A stretch of 15,208 nt of DNA, from NCBI GenBank assembly GCA_007280315.1, contig QYQC01000227.1:1-15208 (forward strand), in the 5' to 3' direction. Position numbers and translations under genes: made by a program. Below the pieces are notes generated by a model, which was not told where the DNA came from, searched no databases, and worked only from the letters and a program-made list of their open reading frames with translations. This DNA is from Betaproteobacteria bacterium (GTDB lineage: Bacteria; Pseudomonadota; Gammaproteobacteria; Burkholderiales; SG8-39). This document shows positions 1 through 8,958 of this stretch, piece after piece. How positions within the stretch are numbered: position 1 is the stretch's first letter; every line of letters begins with the position of its first letter.

Positions 1-738
1 AGCCTGGGCAGCGTCAGTGAGCGGCTGGCGCAGATCACCGCCGCAATTGAAAATTCCGAAAAATTGCTGGTCCTGCTGCGCGCGGGCAAAGCCAACCCGG
101 AAGCGCTTAACCAGCAATTCGCGCAGACCTCGGCGCTGCTCGACCAACTCAAACAGCAGCGGGTACTGAGCGAGCTCGGCGACCTGGTCAGGGACGGGCT
201 CTACGGCACCGGCGAAATGGCGGAAATCGTCGGCAACCTCAAGGACTTCAGCCGTCTCGACCGCAGCAAAGTGACCAGCTTCAACCTGAACGACGGCCTC
301 ACCAGCTCGCTTGGCCTGGCGCGCCACATGCTCAAGTCGGTCAAGGTGACCAGGCTGTTCGGCGAGATTCCCAACGTGACCTGCGCGCCGTCGCAGATCA
401 ATCAGGTGTTCCTCAATCTGATCACCAATGCGGCGCAGGCGTTCGGACCGGCGGACGGGGAGATCACGCTGACCACGCGCGAAGACAACGGCGGCGTCGC
501 GGTCGAGGTCGCCGACAACGGCAAAGGCATTGCGCCCGACGTCCTGCCGAAAATATTCGACCCGTTCTTCACCACCAAGGAAATCGGCAAGGGCACCGGC
601 CTCGGCCTGTCGATTTCGTTCAAGATCATCGAGCAGCACGGCGGGCGGATACAGGTCGCCTCCGAACCGGGCAAGGGCACGCGATTCACCGTGTGGCTGC
701 CGCTGAAGCCGCCCGCCGAAGCCGAGCTCACGGCCTGA
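1..738 (+). CDS. Sensor histidine kinase, C-terminal part (5' end cut by window edge)
   Basis: The reading frame is open from base 1 to the TGA at 736-738, so this is the 3' part of a longer gene and no start is visible. The translation shows a helical stretch that matches the second half of a dimerisation/phosphoacceptor domain, then a complete HATPase_c domain. The N box is NQVFLNLITNAAQ, the G1 box DNGKGI, the F box FDPFFTTK and the G2 box GTGLGLSIS. The first residues (SLGSVSER) resemble the segment that follows the H box (HEINNP..G...SNLG) in many kinases, so the phosphorylated His probably lies just left of the window; that is inference. The protein should autophosphorylate from ATP and pass phosphate to a receiver domain. 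The next gene starts 23 bases downstream and carries two receiver domains, which makes it the natural candidate partner. The sensed signal cannot be told because the N-terminus is missing. Confidence 0.93.
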   Translation, partial: SLGSVSERLAQITAAIENSEKLLVLLRAGKANPEALNQQFAQTSALLDQLKQQRVLSELGDLVRDGLYGTGEMAEIVGNLKDFSRLDRSKVTSFNLNDGLTSSLGLARHMLKSVKVTRLFGEIPNVTCAPSQINQVFLNLITNAAQAFGPADGEITLTTREDNGGVAVEVADNGKGIAPDVLPKIFDPFFTTKEIGKGTGLGLSISFKIIEQHGGRIQVASEPGKGTRFTVWLPLKPPAEAELTA

Positions 739-761
739 TTCACTGATAGTTCGCGCCAGTC

Positions 762-2648
<1,887 letters not shown>

Positions 2649-2675
2649 CGATATGGACCAAGATCGCTCGCGCTG

Positions 2676-2699
2676 GCGCGGACGGCGTCCCGTCCGCGC
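2676..2699. repeat. Perfect 10-bp GC-rich inverted repeat (hairpin)
   Basis: The arms gcgcggacgg (2676-2685) and ccgtccgcgc (2690-2699) are exact reverse complements around a 4-base loop. It lies 27 bases after the stop of the kinase gene, in the gap between convergent genes. No T-run follows, so it is not a classical intrinsic terminator on its own, although it could still stop transcription or protect the 3' end of the mRNA. Confidence 0.8.
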
Positions 2700-2700
2700 G

Positions 2701-2751
2701 GATTGTCGATTTCACACGGATGAAAAAACTATCCGTGTGAAATCGACAATC
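2701..2751. repeat. Perfect 21-bp inverted repeat, 9-base loop
   Basis: The left arm 2701-2721 begins gattgtcgatttcac and the right arm 2731-2751 is its exact reverse complement; the loop is gaaaaaact. It starts one base after the preceding GC-rich hairpin. The composition is richer in A+T than its surroundings. It may be a bidirectional terminator or an mRNA 3'-end structure for the two convergent genes, or a small dispersed repeat. The sequence is certain; the role is inference. Confidence 0.9.
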
Positions 2752-2820
2752 TTATATGGAACCCTGCATCGTTTTGGGTGTTAACAGTTGGCGCGCACAG
2801 CGCGCAAGTCCCCTCGCAGC

Positions 2821-2837
2821 ATGCGACGACGTCGCAT
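2821..2837. repeat. 7-bp hairpin after the DUF1847 gene
   Basis: The arms atgcgac (2821-2827) and gtcgcat (2831-2837) are perfect complements around a 3-base loop. It lies 20 bases past the stop codon of the minus-strand gene at 2858. No T-run is present on the relevant side. It may contribute to termination of that gene; this is weak. Confidence 0.4.
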
Positions 2838-2857
2838 CTCGTAGCGGAGTCTCAGAG

Positions 2858-3571
2858 CTAAGCCTTGCTCTTGCGCCGCGCCGGCTTGCTCGGCAATTTC
2901 GCCGGCTTGTCCGGACCCCAGACGCGGCTGAAATAGGTATCCGCCAGGTGCAACGCACCGACCGGATTGTGCGCCAGCACCCGGTCCTTGGTCACAAGCG
3001 TGGTCACCAGCCCCTGCGAGTGGCGGATGAACAGACTGTCGTGTCCCACGCACAGGCCCATGATGACGTTCAACTCGCAGCCGGCGCGATTGAGCAGCTC
3101 CGCCTGCGACACCGGGTTGCACATCGGTTCGAAGTTGCCCGGGCGGATTTTTTCCTCCTGCGTCAGGCCGATGTTCTCCTTCGGCACGCCGCCGTTCTTG
3201 CACGCGATCGACGTCACCTCCAGGCCGTGGCTCTCCAGAATAGCGCTGAATACGCGGGCTTGATCGACGAAGCTGATGCACATGGCGATGCCCACTTTGC
3301 GAAAGCCCATCTTCTTCGCAAATTGGCAGATTTCCTCCACCCGCGTCCACTTGCAATAGCCTTCGCTCTCGACCACGGCCGCCGTGTGCGCAACGCGCAG
3401 GGTGAATGGATCGCGGTAAGGCTCCCACGCCGCGGCAACGCCGTCGGGGTCCACCTTCGACGGGCAGAATGCGGGACCGCGCGCCTCGCCTTCACCCTGG
3501 CGGCAGGCGCGCACCGTAGGCGGGCAGTAGGCGCAACCAGGGGTTTCGTAGCCTGGAATGTCGTCGTTCAT
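2858..3571 (-). CDS. DUF1847 family protein with an N-terminal cysteine cluster
   Basis: A 237-residue soluble protein that matches the DUF1847 (PF08901) family by recognition. Diagnostic stretches include the middle region FAKKMGFRKVGIAMCISFV and the later region GLCVGHDSLFIRHS followed by KDRVLAHNPVGAL. The N-terminus carries Cys13, Cys16, Cys23 and Cys36 (CxxC-x6-C-x12-C), and further Cys residues lie in the conserved core (ACKNGG, MCNP, GLCVG). These could bind a metal or an iron-sulfur cluster, but no function is established for the family. The chosen ATG at 3571 has GGGAGA 8 bases upstream. A longer frame opens 18 codons earlier, but those residues do not look like the family. The C-terminus is Lys/Arg/Pro-rich. 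The gene is divergent from the MoxR/CoxD cluster, across a 231-base gap, which may mean shared regulation. Confidence 0.9.
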   Translation of the reverse strand: MNDDIPGYETPGCAYCPPTVRACRQGEGEARGPAFCPSKVDPDGVAAAWEPYRDPFTLRVAHTAAVVESEGYCKWTRVEEICQFAKKMGFRKVGIAMCISFVDQARVFSAILESHGLEVTSIACKNGGVPKENIGLTQEEKIRPGNFEPMCNPVSQAELLNRAGCELNVIMGLCVGHDSLFIRHSQGLVTTLVTKDRVLAHNPVGALHLADTYFSRVWGPDKPAKLPSKPARRKSKA

Positions 3572-3579
3572 GTGTGGAT

Positions 3580-3585
3580 TCTCCC
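3580..3585 (-). promoter_or_regulatory. Ribosome binding site that fixes the DUF1847 start
   Basis: On the minus strand GGGAGA lies 8 bases before the ATG at 3571. The upstream in-frame ATG at 3625 has no comparable site, which favours the shorter protein. Confidence 0.6.
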
Positions 3586-3727
3586 AATTCAATTCGGCCA
3601 GTTGGATCGAGCACCAGATACGCATGGACTTGGCGCTGGCACTCCGTGCTGCCTAGACTACGCCGCTTCGCCCTGGACTTCAACGCGCTCCCGATCGTTC
3701 AAACCGGTGCGAATCGTCAAAATCTGC

Positions 3728-3758
3728 CGTGAACGCGGCACGCGTAAAGGTATAGAAT
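3728..3758 (+). promoter_or_regulatory. Possible sigma-70 promoter for the moxR/coxD-like cluster
   Basis: A TATAGAAT stretch (3751-3758) resembles a -10 element and lies about 45 bases before the ATG at 3803. The -35 side is poor: the best candidate is GTGAAC at 3729-3734. The position, in the divergent gap just ahead of a plus-strand gene cluster, is the main support. Confidence 0.25.
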
Positions 3759-3802
3759 TCTGACGTGGTTTCCCGTTCGACAATTCCATTAATTTGCGAA
3801 AA

Positions 3803-4738
3803 ATGACCAAACTGCCGAAGTCGATAGACGACACCGCGGCGCTGCTCTCGCGCGCCGATTATGTCGCCGAGCGCAGCCTCGCCACCGCGCTGTTCCTCGC
3901 GCTGAAACTTGAGCGACCGCTGTTCCTCGAGGGTGAGGCCGGCGTCGGCAAGACCGAAATCGCCAAGGTGCTGGCGAGCACGCTCGGGCGCAAACTGGTG
4001 CGGCTGCAATGCTACGAAGGACTGGATATCTCATCGGCCGTGTACGAATGGAACTACCCGCGGCAGATGATTGAAATCCGACTGGCCGAGGCCAGCGGAA
4101 AGATCAGCGAGGCCGCCAGCCAGGCCGCGCGCAAGAAACTCGGCAATGATATATTTTCCGAGCAATTCCTGATCGAGCGGCCGCTGCTGCAGGCGCTGCG
4201 CGCGAGCGCGGATGGAGCGGCGCCAGTGCTGCTGATCGACGAACTCGACCGCACCGACGAGCCGTTCGAGGCTTATCTGCTGGAGGTCCTGTCCGACTAC
4301 CAGGTGAGCATTCCCGAGCTCGGCACGATCAAGGCCGAGAAACCGCCGATCGTGATCATCACTTCCAACCGCACGCGCGAGATCCACGACGCGGTCAAGC
4401 GCCGCTGCCTCTATCATTGGGTGGATTATCCGGATGCGGCGCGCGAGCTCGACATCCTGCGGCGCAAGGCGCCGGGCGCGGCCGAGCGCCTGTCGACGGA
4501 GATCGTCGCCTTCGTGCAGCGACTGCGCAAGATGGACCTATTCAAGCTTCCGGGCGTCGCCGAAACCATCGACTGGACCAAGGCGCTGATGGCGCTCGAC
4601 CAGCTCGCCCTCGATCCGGATACGGTCAACGACACGCTCGGTGCCCTGCTCAAGTACCAGGACGACATCGGCCGGATACGCGGCAGCGAGGCCGAACGGC
4701 TGCTGTCGGAAGTAAAGGCGGAGATCGCGGCCGCCTGA
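3803..4738 (+). CDS. coxD: MoxR/CoxD-family AAA+ ATPase
   Basis: A 311-residue AAA+ ATPase of the MoxR superfamily, closest by eye to CoxD, the carbon monoxide dehydrogenase accessory ATPase. Walker A is GEAGVGKT (Lys50, Thr51), Walker B is LLIDELD (Asp146, Glu147), and the sensor-1 region is ITSNRTREIHDAVKRRC with Asn189. MoxR ATPases pair with VWA proteins and act as ATP-driven chaperones; CoxD helps build the metal centre of CO dehydrogenase. The partner VWA gene is at 6085, separated by the decarboxylase gene. ATG at 3803 is preferred over an in-frame TTG three codons earlier; neither has a clear Shine-Dalgarno sequence. The next gene begins 21 bases after the stop, so the four genes 3803-7889 look like one operon. 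The symbol reflects family similarity; the client enzyme here is unknown. Confidence 0.9.
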   Translation: MTKLPKSIDDTAALLSRADYVAERSLATALFLALKLERPLFLEGEAGVGKTEIAKVLASTLGRKLVRLQCYEGLDISSAVYEWNYPRQMIEIRLAEASGKISEAASQAARKKLGNDIFSEQFLIERPLLQALRASADGAAPVLLIDELDRTDEPFEAYLLEVLSDYQVSIPELGTIKAEKPPIVIITSNRTREIHDAVKRRCLYHWVDYPDAARELDILRRKAPGAAERLSTEIVAFVQRLRKMDLFKLPGVAETIDWTKALMALDQLALDPDTVNDTLGALLKYQDDIGRIRGSEAERLLSEVKAEIAAA

Positions 4739-4759
4739 GGCGGTCCAGGATACAGCGTC

Positions 4760-6088
4760 ATGGAGACTCCTGCGTTCATCAAGCGCTTGTTCGCCTCGAC
4801 CGCCTTAGGCGGAAGCAAGGCCGAAAGGCAAACGCGCAAGACCGTGACTCTGTGTCACGCGCTGCTGTCCGAGCGCGGCGAGGCGTCCGGCGCTGCGCTC
4901 GCGCGCGAGGCGCTCGAAGCTTACCGCGCGCTCTCCGGGCCGGCGCTGACGGCGTTTTTCGACGTGATGGCGCAGGAGTTCTCCCCGGATCCGGAAGCGC
5001 TCGAGGAAGCGGTAAGCGCCTACAGGCTGGACGCTACACAAGCCAGCCTGATTCGATTGCAGCGCGCAGTCGAGTCACCGCGGCAGGAACTATTCCGGCG
5101 GCTCAACCTGGCCGGCGGCGGGACTTCGGCGCTGGTGGAAATGCGCCGGCGCCTGCTGCGCGACCTGCGCGACCAACCGCAATGGGCTGGCATCGATGCC
5201 GATATGCAGCACCTGCTCTCCTCCTGGTTCAACCGCGGCTTCCTAACGCTGCGACGCATCGACTGGCGTACGCCGGCGCTGGTGCTGGAAAAGCTCATGC
5301 AGTACGAGGCGGTGCACGAAATCCAGGGCTGGCGTGACCTGCGCCGCAGGCTCGAATCCGACCGCCGTTGTTTCGCCTTTTTTCATCCGGCCCTGCCCGA
5401 TGAGCCGATCATATTCATCGAAGTTGCGCTTACCAAGGGCATGAGCGACAAGGTGCAGCCTCTGCTCGACCCGGACTCGCCTGTGGTCGATGCGGCGAGC
5501 GCGGACACGGCCATTTTCTATTCCATCACCAACTGCCAGGACGGACTGCGCGGCATTTCATTCGGCAATTTCCTGATCAAGCAGGTGGCGCAGGATCTGG
5601 GCCAGGAATTCCCGCGCCTCAAGACCTTCGCCACGTTGTCGCCGATACCGGGATTCCGCAGGTGGCTGGAAAAGTCTGCCACTACGCACCCCGAACTGGC
5701 CGAACTGGCCGGAGCGCTGACGAGCGAAGACTGGTACCTGCGCGCCGGGACGGGGGCCGCGCCGGGCGTAAAGGCGCGCCCCGAACTGACGCGGCTGTGC
5801 GCCCACTATCTGCTGAACGTAAAGCACGATGACGATCCGGCGGATTCAGTCGCACGATTTCACCTGGGCAACGGCGCGCGCATGGAACGCCTTAACTGGC
5901 TCGCCGACACCTCCAGCACCGGCATGGCGCGTTCGGCCGGCCTGATGGCCAATTACGTCTACCGGCTGAAGGATGTCGAGAGCAATCACGAGGCGTATGC
6001 GAAGGAGCACCTGGTGGTGGCTTCCTCTGCACTGTCGCTGCTCGCGCGCGAGAGCCTGCTCGCCCGCACGAAGACCAGGCGCAAATGA
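4760..6088 (+). CDS. Malonyl-CoA decarboxylase
   Basis: A 442-residue protein of the malonyl-CoA decarboxylase family (PF05292), which converts malonyl-CoA to acetyl-CoA and CO2. The N-terminal half is the helical oligomerisation domain. The catalytic GNAT-like half includes FFHPALPDEPIIFIEVAL, then FYSITNCQDGLRGISFGNF, then LSPIPGF (Ser294) and VARFHLGNGARMERLNWLAD (His368). Ser294 and His368 align with the Ser/His pair known in the human enzyme. Length fits bacterial members. No organelle-type or secretion signal is seen, so it should be cytosolic. The ATG at 4760 has AGGA 9 bases upstream. Its stop overlaps the start of the VWA gene (ATGA at 6085-6088), indicating translational coupling. 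Finding it between coxD- and coxE-like genes is unusual. It may serve malonate catabolism or regulate malonyl-CoA for fatty acid synthesis. Confidence 0.95.
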   Translation: METPAFIKRLFASTALGGSKAERQTRKTVTLCHALLSERGEASGAALAREALEAYRALSGPALTAFFDVMAQEFSPDPEALEEAVSAYRLDATQASLIRLQRAVESPRQELFRRLNLAGGGTSALVEMRRRLLRDLRDQPQWAGIDADMQHLLSSWFNRGFLTLRRIDWRTPALVLEKLMQYEAVHEIQGWRDLRRRLESDRRCFAFFHPALPDEPIIFIEVALTKGMSDKVQPLLDPDSPVVDAASADTAIFYSITNCQDGLRGISFGNFLIKQVAQDLGQEFPRLKTFATLSPIPGFRRWLEKSATTHPELAELAGALTSEDWYLRAGTGAAPGVKARPELTRLCAHYLLNVKHDDDPADSVARFHLGNGARMERLNWLADTSSTGMARSAGLMANYVYRLKDVESNHEAYAKEHLVVASSALSLLARESLLARTKTRRK

Positions 6089-7314
6089 CCGCGTCGCCGG
6101 CCACGCCGGAGCATCGCCGCAAGCCTACCGGTAAACTGGCTGAAAACATCATGCACTTCGCCCGCGTGCTGCGCGCGGCGGGACTGCCGATCGGGCCTGA
6201 CCGCGTCGTCGACGCGCTGCGCGCGCTCGACACCACCGGCATCGAGCGGCGCGAGGACTTCTACTGGACGCTGGCGGCGGTGTTTCTGTCCAAGCGCGAG
6301 CAGCAGGACCTGTTCGACCAGGCGTTCCACATTTTCTGGCGCGACCCGCAGATGCTGGAGCGCATGATGAGCCTGCTGCTGCCGCAGGTCTACGGCCGCG
6401 CCGGCCAGGCCGAGCAGCCCGAAGCGAGCAAGCGTCTGTCCGAGGCGCTGTACGCGAAGCGCGAACAGGCGCAGAGCGAGGAGCAGCAGCAGGAAATCGA
6501 AATCGACGCCAGTCTCACCTTTTCCCAGAGCGAGATGCTGCAGCACGCCGATTTCGAGTCCATGAGCGGCGCCGAACTGGCGCAGGCGAAAAAGTTGATC
6601 GCGCGCCTGCGCCTGCCCATACCCGAAGCGCAGACGCGCCGCTTTCACCCGGACGCGCGCGGTACGCGCATCGACCTGCCGGCGACGCTGCGCGCAAGCC
6701 TGCGGGGCGGCGCGCATATCATCGCGCTCAAGCGCCGCTCGCGTGTCACCCGCCATCCGCCGCTGGTGGTCCTGTGCGACATTTCGGGCTCGATGAGCCG
6801 TTACTCGCGCATGTTCCTGCATTTTCTGCACGCCATCACCAACGACCGCGACCGCGTGCACACGCTGGTATTCGGCACGCGCCTTACCAACATCACCCGC
6901 CACCTGCGCAACCGCGACGTGGACATTGCGATGAACCGCGTGGCAGCGGCGATCCAGGACTGGGCCGGCGGCACGCGCATCGGCGTCTGCCTGGGAGAGT
7001 TCAACCATAAATGGTCGCGGCGCCTGCTGGGACAAAATGCGGTAGTGCTGCTGATCAGCGACGGGCTGGATCGCGATGTCGGCGAGGGACTGGGCGCGGA
7101 AATGGAGCGCCTGCACAAGTCCTGCCGCAAGCTCGTCTGGCTCAATCCGCTGCTGCGCTACGAGGGATTCCAGCCGCGGCCTTCGGGCGTGCGCGCCATG
7201 CTGCCGCACGTGGACGCCTTCATGCCGGTGCACAACATCGAGAGTCTGGTCGATCTCGCGCGCGAACTCGAGCAGGGCAAGTGGCAGCGTCATTCCGGTA
7301 GAATCGCCGCATAG
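6085..7314 (+). CDS. coxE: CoxE-like VWA-domain protein
   Basis: A 409-residue protein of the CoxE VWA family. The N-terminal half is helical and charged, with a Glu/Gln-rich stretch around residues 125-140. The C-terminal von Willebrand A domain carries a full MIDAS: DISGS (Asp232, Ser234, Ser236), Thr297 in GGTRIG and Asp326 in LISDGLD. VWA proteins of this type bind a divalent metal and work with a MoxR ATPase, as in CoxD/CoxE and RavA/ViaA, to remodel or activate client metalloenzymes. The ATG at 6085 overlaps the stop of malonyl-CoA decarboxylase by four bases, so translation of the two should be coupled. No signal peptide or membrane segment is visible, so the site is cytoplasmic. The partner ATPase is most likely the product of the gene at 3803. 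Confidence 0.92.
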   Translation: MTASPATPEHRRKPTGKLAENIMHFARVLRAAGLPIGPDRVVDALRALDTTGIERREDFYWTLAAVFLSKREQQDLFDQAFHIFWRDPQMLERMMSLLLPQVYGRAGQAEQPEASKRLSEALYAKREQAQSEEQQQEIEIDASLTFSQSEMLQHADFESMSGAELAQAKKLIARLRLPIPEAQTRRFHPDARGTRIDLPATLRASLRGGAHIIALKRRSRVTRHPPLVVLCDISGSMSRYSRMFLHFLHAITNDRDRVHTLVFGTRLTNITRHLRNRDVDIAMNRVAAAIQDWAGGTRIGVCLGEFNHKWSRRLLGQNAVVLLISDGLDRDVGEGLGAEMERLHKSCRKLVWLNPLLRYEGFQPRPSGVRAMLPHVDAFMPVHNIESLVDLARELEQGKWQRHSGRIAA

Positions 7315-7334
7315 ATCAAGCTGGATTCGACACC

Positions 7335-7889
7335 ATGGAAATGACCGGCGAACAAATTATTCCCGCGGCGCAGGCCGAAGTCTGGCGCGGCCTGAACGAT
7401 CCGGAGGTGCTCAAGTCCTGCATCTCCGGTTGCGAATCGATAGAACGGCTGAGCGATACCGAATACACGATCGTGACCACCGCGGCGATCGGTCCGGTCA
7501 AGGCCAAGTTTCGCGGCAAGCTGCAACTCGCCGACATCGATGCGCCGAATTCCTATTCGCTGGCCTTTGACGGACAGGGGGGCGTGGCGGGATTCGGCAA
7601 GGGGTCGGCCAAAGTCTCGCTCACGGCCGAGGGCGCCAGCACGCGATTGAGCTATGCGGTGAAGGCGCAGGTGGGGGGCAAACTGGCGCAAATCGGTTCG
7701 CGCCTGATCGATGGCGTGGCAAAAAAACTTGCCGATGATTTTTTCACCGCTTTCAACCAGAAAATGGCTGCTACGTCGACCGCGCCGGAGCGGTCTCCGA
7801 TTGCAGCCAAAGCAACGCCCGGCGCTTCGCCGTTGTGGTGGGTCATAGGGGTCATCGCCATCATTGCCCTGCTCGCCCACGTAACTTGA
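7335..7889 (+). CDS. coxG: CoxG-like SRPBCC protein with C-terminal membrane anchor
   Basis: A 184-residue protein of the CoxG subfamily of the SRPBCC (START-like) fold. It opens with MTGEQIIPAAQAEVWRGLND and continues with the family pattern VLKSCISGCESIERL and FDGQGGVAGFGKGSAKV. After a Ser/Thr/Ala/Pro linker (about 140-165) a hydrophobic segment at 167-181 (LWWVIGVIAIIALLA) ends the protein, so it looks like a C-tail membrane anchor. CoxG is reported to tie CO dehydrogenase to the membrane. Here a comparable anchoring or lipid-binding role is plausible, but the partner is not in the window. The ATG at 7335 lies 20 bases after the VWA gene; the Shine-Dalgarno sequence is weak, so it may depend on upstream translation. 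A second in-frame ATG two codons later is also possible. Confidence 0.9.
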   Translation: MEMTGEQIIPAAQAEVWRGLNDPEVLKSCISGCESIERLSDTEYTIVTTAAIGPVKAKFRGKLQLADIDAPNSYSLAFDGQGGVAGFGKGSAKVSLTAEGASTRLSYAVKAQVGGKLAQIGSRLIDGVAKKLADDFFTAFNQKMAATSTAPERSPIAAKATPGASPLWWVIGVIAIIALLAHVT

Positions 7890-7904
7890 GTCGCGCAGCG
7901 ACTC
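7888..7904. repeat. 7-bp hairpin overlapping the coxG stop
   Basis: The arms gagtcgc (7888-7894) and gcgactc (7898-7904) are exact complements around a 3-base loop, and overlap the TGA at 7887-7889. There is no T-run after it. It may end or stabilise the coxG-like transcript. Confidence 0.45.
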
Positions 7905-7910
7905 ACGACG

Positions 7911-7975
7911 CTCCCCTCGCCCGCTTTCGACCGAAGGAAGTCCCTGTGGGACGGGAGAGGGGCTGGGGGTGAGGG
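7911..7975. repeat. REP-like imperfect palindrome between convergent genes
   Basis: The left arm ctcccctcgcccg (7911-7923) faces the right arm cgggagagggg (7952-7962) with one mismatch over the paired part. A small inner hairpin, gtccc/gggac, lies at 7940-7952. The tail ctgggggtgaggga resembles a short motif seen in many dispersed intergenic repeats of proteobacteria. It fills most of the 100-base gap between the convergent coxG-like and cyclodeaminase-family genes. Family assignment is by eye only. Confidence 0.55.
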
Positions 7976-7989
7976 ACACGACGCTCTCC

Positions 7990-8922
7990 TTACCCGCCCT
8001 CCACCACCATCTGCGCCGCGCACAGATCCTCGAGCGCGGTACCTACTGATTTGAACAGCGTGATCTCAGTCGCACTCTTTCGCCCCGGATGCGCGCCCGC
8101 GACCAGTTCCGCCAACTCGGCACGTACGCGCTCGCGCGCAAGCATGCCGCTTGCCAGCGGCTGCACCAGATCGCCGGCTTCCTTCAGCGCGCCGGCGTAG
8201 GTATCGACGAAAATCTCGGCGCGCGCAATCAGAGTGTCATCGGCTTCGCGCATCTGCGGCGTAAAGCCGCCGACGAGATCGACGTGCGTTCCGGGGCGAA
8301 TTAAAGTACCGCGCAGCACCGGTTCGGTGGCGGTGGTGGCGCAACTGACCATGTCCGCCTGCCCCAGTCCCGATTGCAGATCGGCAAGCGCCTGCGCCGG
8401 CAATCCCTCATCGCGCATGAGCGCCGCCAGTGCCTGCGCGCGCTCCAGACTTCGGCCCCACAGCAGCAACGATGTGATCGGCCGCAACGCGCAGTGCGCG
8501 CGCGCCATATGCGGCGCCAGCGCCCCGGTGCCGATGACCAGCAGCGTGGCGCTGTCCTTGCGCGCAAGATAGGTCGATGCGAGAGCCGATGCGGCTGCAG
8601 TGCGCCGCAGCGTCAGCGCTTCGCCGTCGATCAGCGCGCGCGGATGGCCGGTGACGCCGTCGAGCAATACGTAGAGCGCCGACACCGTGGCCGCGCCGCG
8701 AGCGCGGTTGCGCGGGAACACCGTCACCAGTTTCACCCCCAGGTCCCTGCCCGGATGCCAGGCCGGCATCAACAGCAGGCGGTCACCTTCGCCGGTGACG
8801 TCGTGCACATGGCGCAGCGGCGCGACGCAACCTTCGCGAAACGCCTCGCGCAGCGCAGCAGCAAGGGTCCTGTAATCGAGCGCCGCGTGAACCTCGGCCG
8901 CGGAAAAGAAAGGCAACTGCAT
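7990..8922 (-). CDS. Ornithine cyclodeaminase / mu-crystallin family protein
   Basis: A 310-residue protein of the ornithine cyclodeaminase/mu-crystallin family. It shows the N-terminal substrate-side segment GVKLVTVFPRN and the DGEALTLRRTAAASALAS motif, then a Rossmann segment VIGTGALAPHMARAH near residues 130-144, with later DLVGGF and FVDTY. Family members use NAD(P)(H). Apart from ornithine cyclodeaminase they include pyrroline- and piperideine-2-carboxylate (ketimine) reductases, alanine dehydrogenase and opine-like enzymes, so the substrate cannot be called from sequence alone. It is the last gene of the probable adh-tctCBA operon, starting 36 bases after the tctA stop. The ATG at 8922 has no strong Shine-Dalgarno sequence. 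The context suggests action on a transported acid or its keto/imino derivative (inference). Confidence 0.9.
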   Translation of the reverse strand: MQLPFFSAAEVHAALDYRTLAAALREAFREGCVAPLRHVHDVTGEGDRLLLMPAWHPGRDLGVKLVTVFPRNRARGAATVSALYVLLDGVTGHPRALIDGEALTLRRTAAASALASTYLARKDSATLLVIGTGALAPHMARAHCALRPITSLLLWGRSLERAQALAALMRDEGLPAQALADLQSGLGQADMVSCATTATEPVLRGTLIRPGTHVDLVGGFTPQMREADDTLIARAEIFVDTYAGALKEAGDLVQPLASGMLARERVRAELAELVAGAHPGRKSATEITLFKSVGTALEDLCAAQMVVEGG

Positions 8923-8958
8923 GACTGCGTGGCCCGTACCGATCGAAGCGAAGCGACG

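Noticed and set aside
2756..3763. Plus-strand open frame of 335 codons opposite the DUF1847 gene
   Set aside because: No domain, Arg/Ala-rich, and fully covered by a conserved minus-strand family with a good ribosome binding site.
5986..7293. Minus-strand open frame of 435 codons opposite the VWA gene
   Set aside because: Arg/Ala/His-rich composition with no domain; the plus strand carries a complete VWA protein with an intact MIDAS.
7299..7304. TAGAAT box near the end of the VWA gene as a promoter for the coxG-like gene
   Set aside because: No -35 element at a usable distance; the short gap favours co-transcription with the upstream genes.
3803..7889. Reading this cluster as a CO dehydrogenase operon
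   Set aside because: No molybdenum hydroxylase, FAD-binding or iron-sulfur subunit gene is present, and a malonyl-CoA decarboxylase interrupts the set. Only accessory-type genes can be supported.
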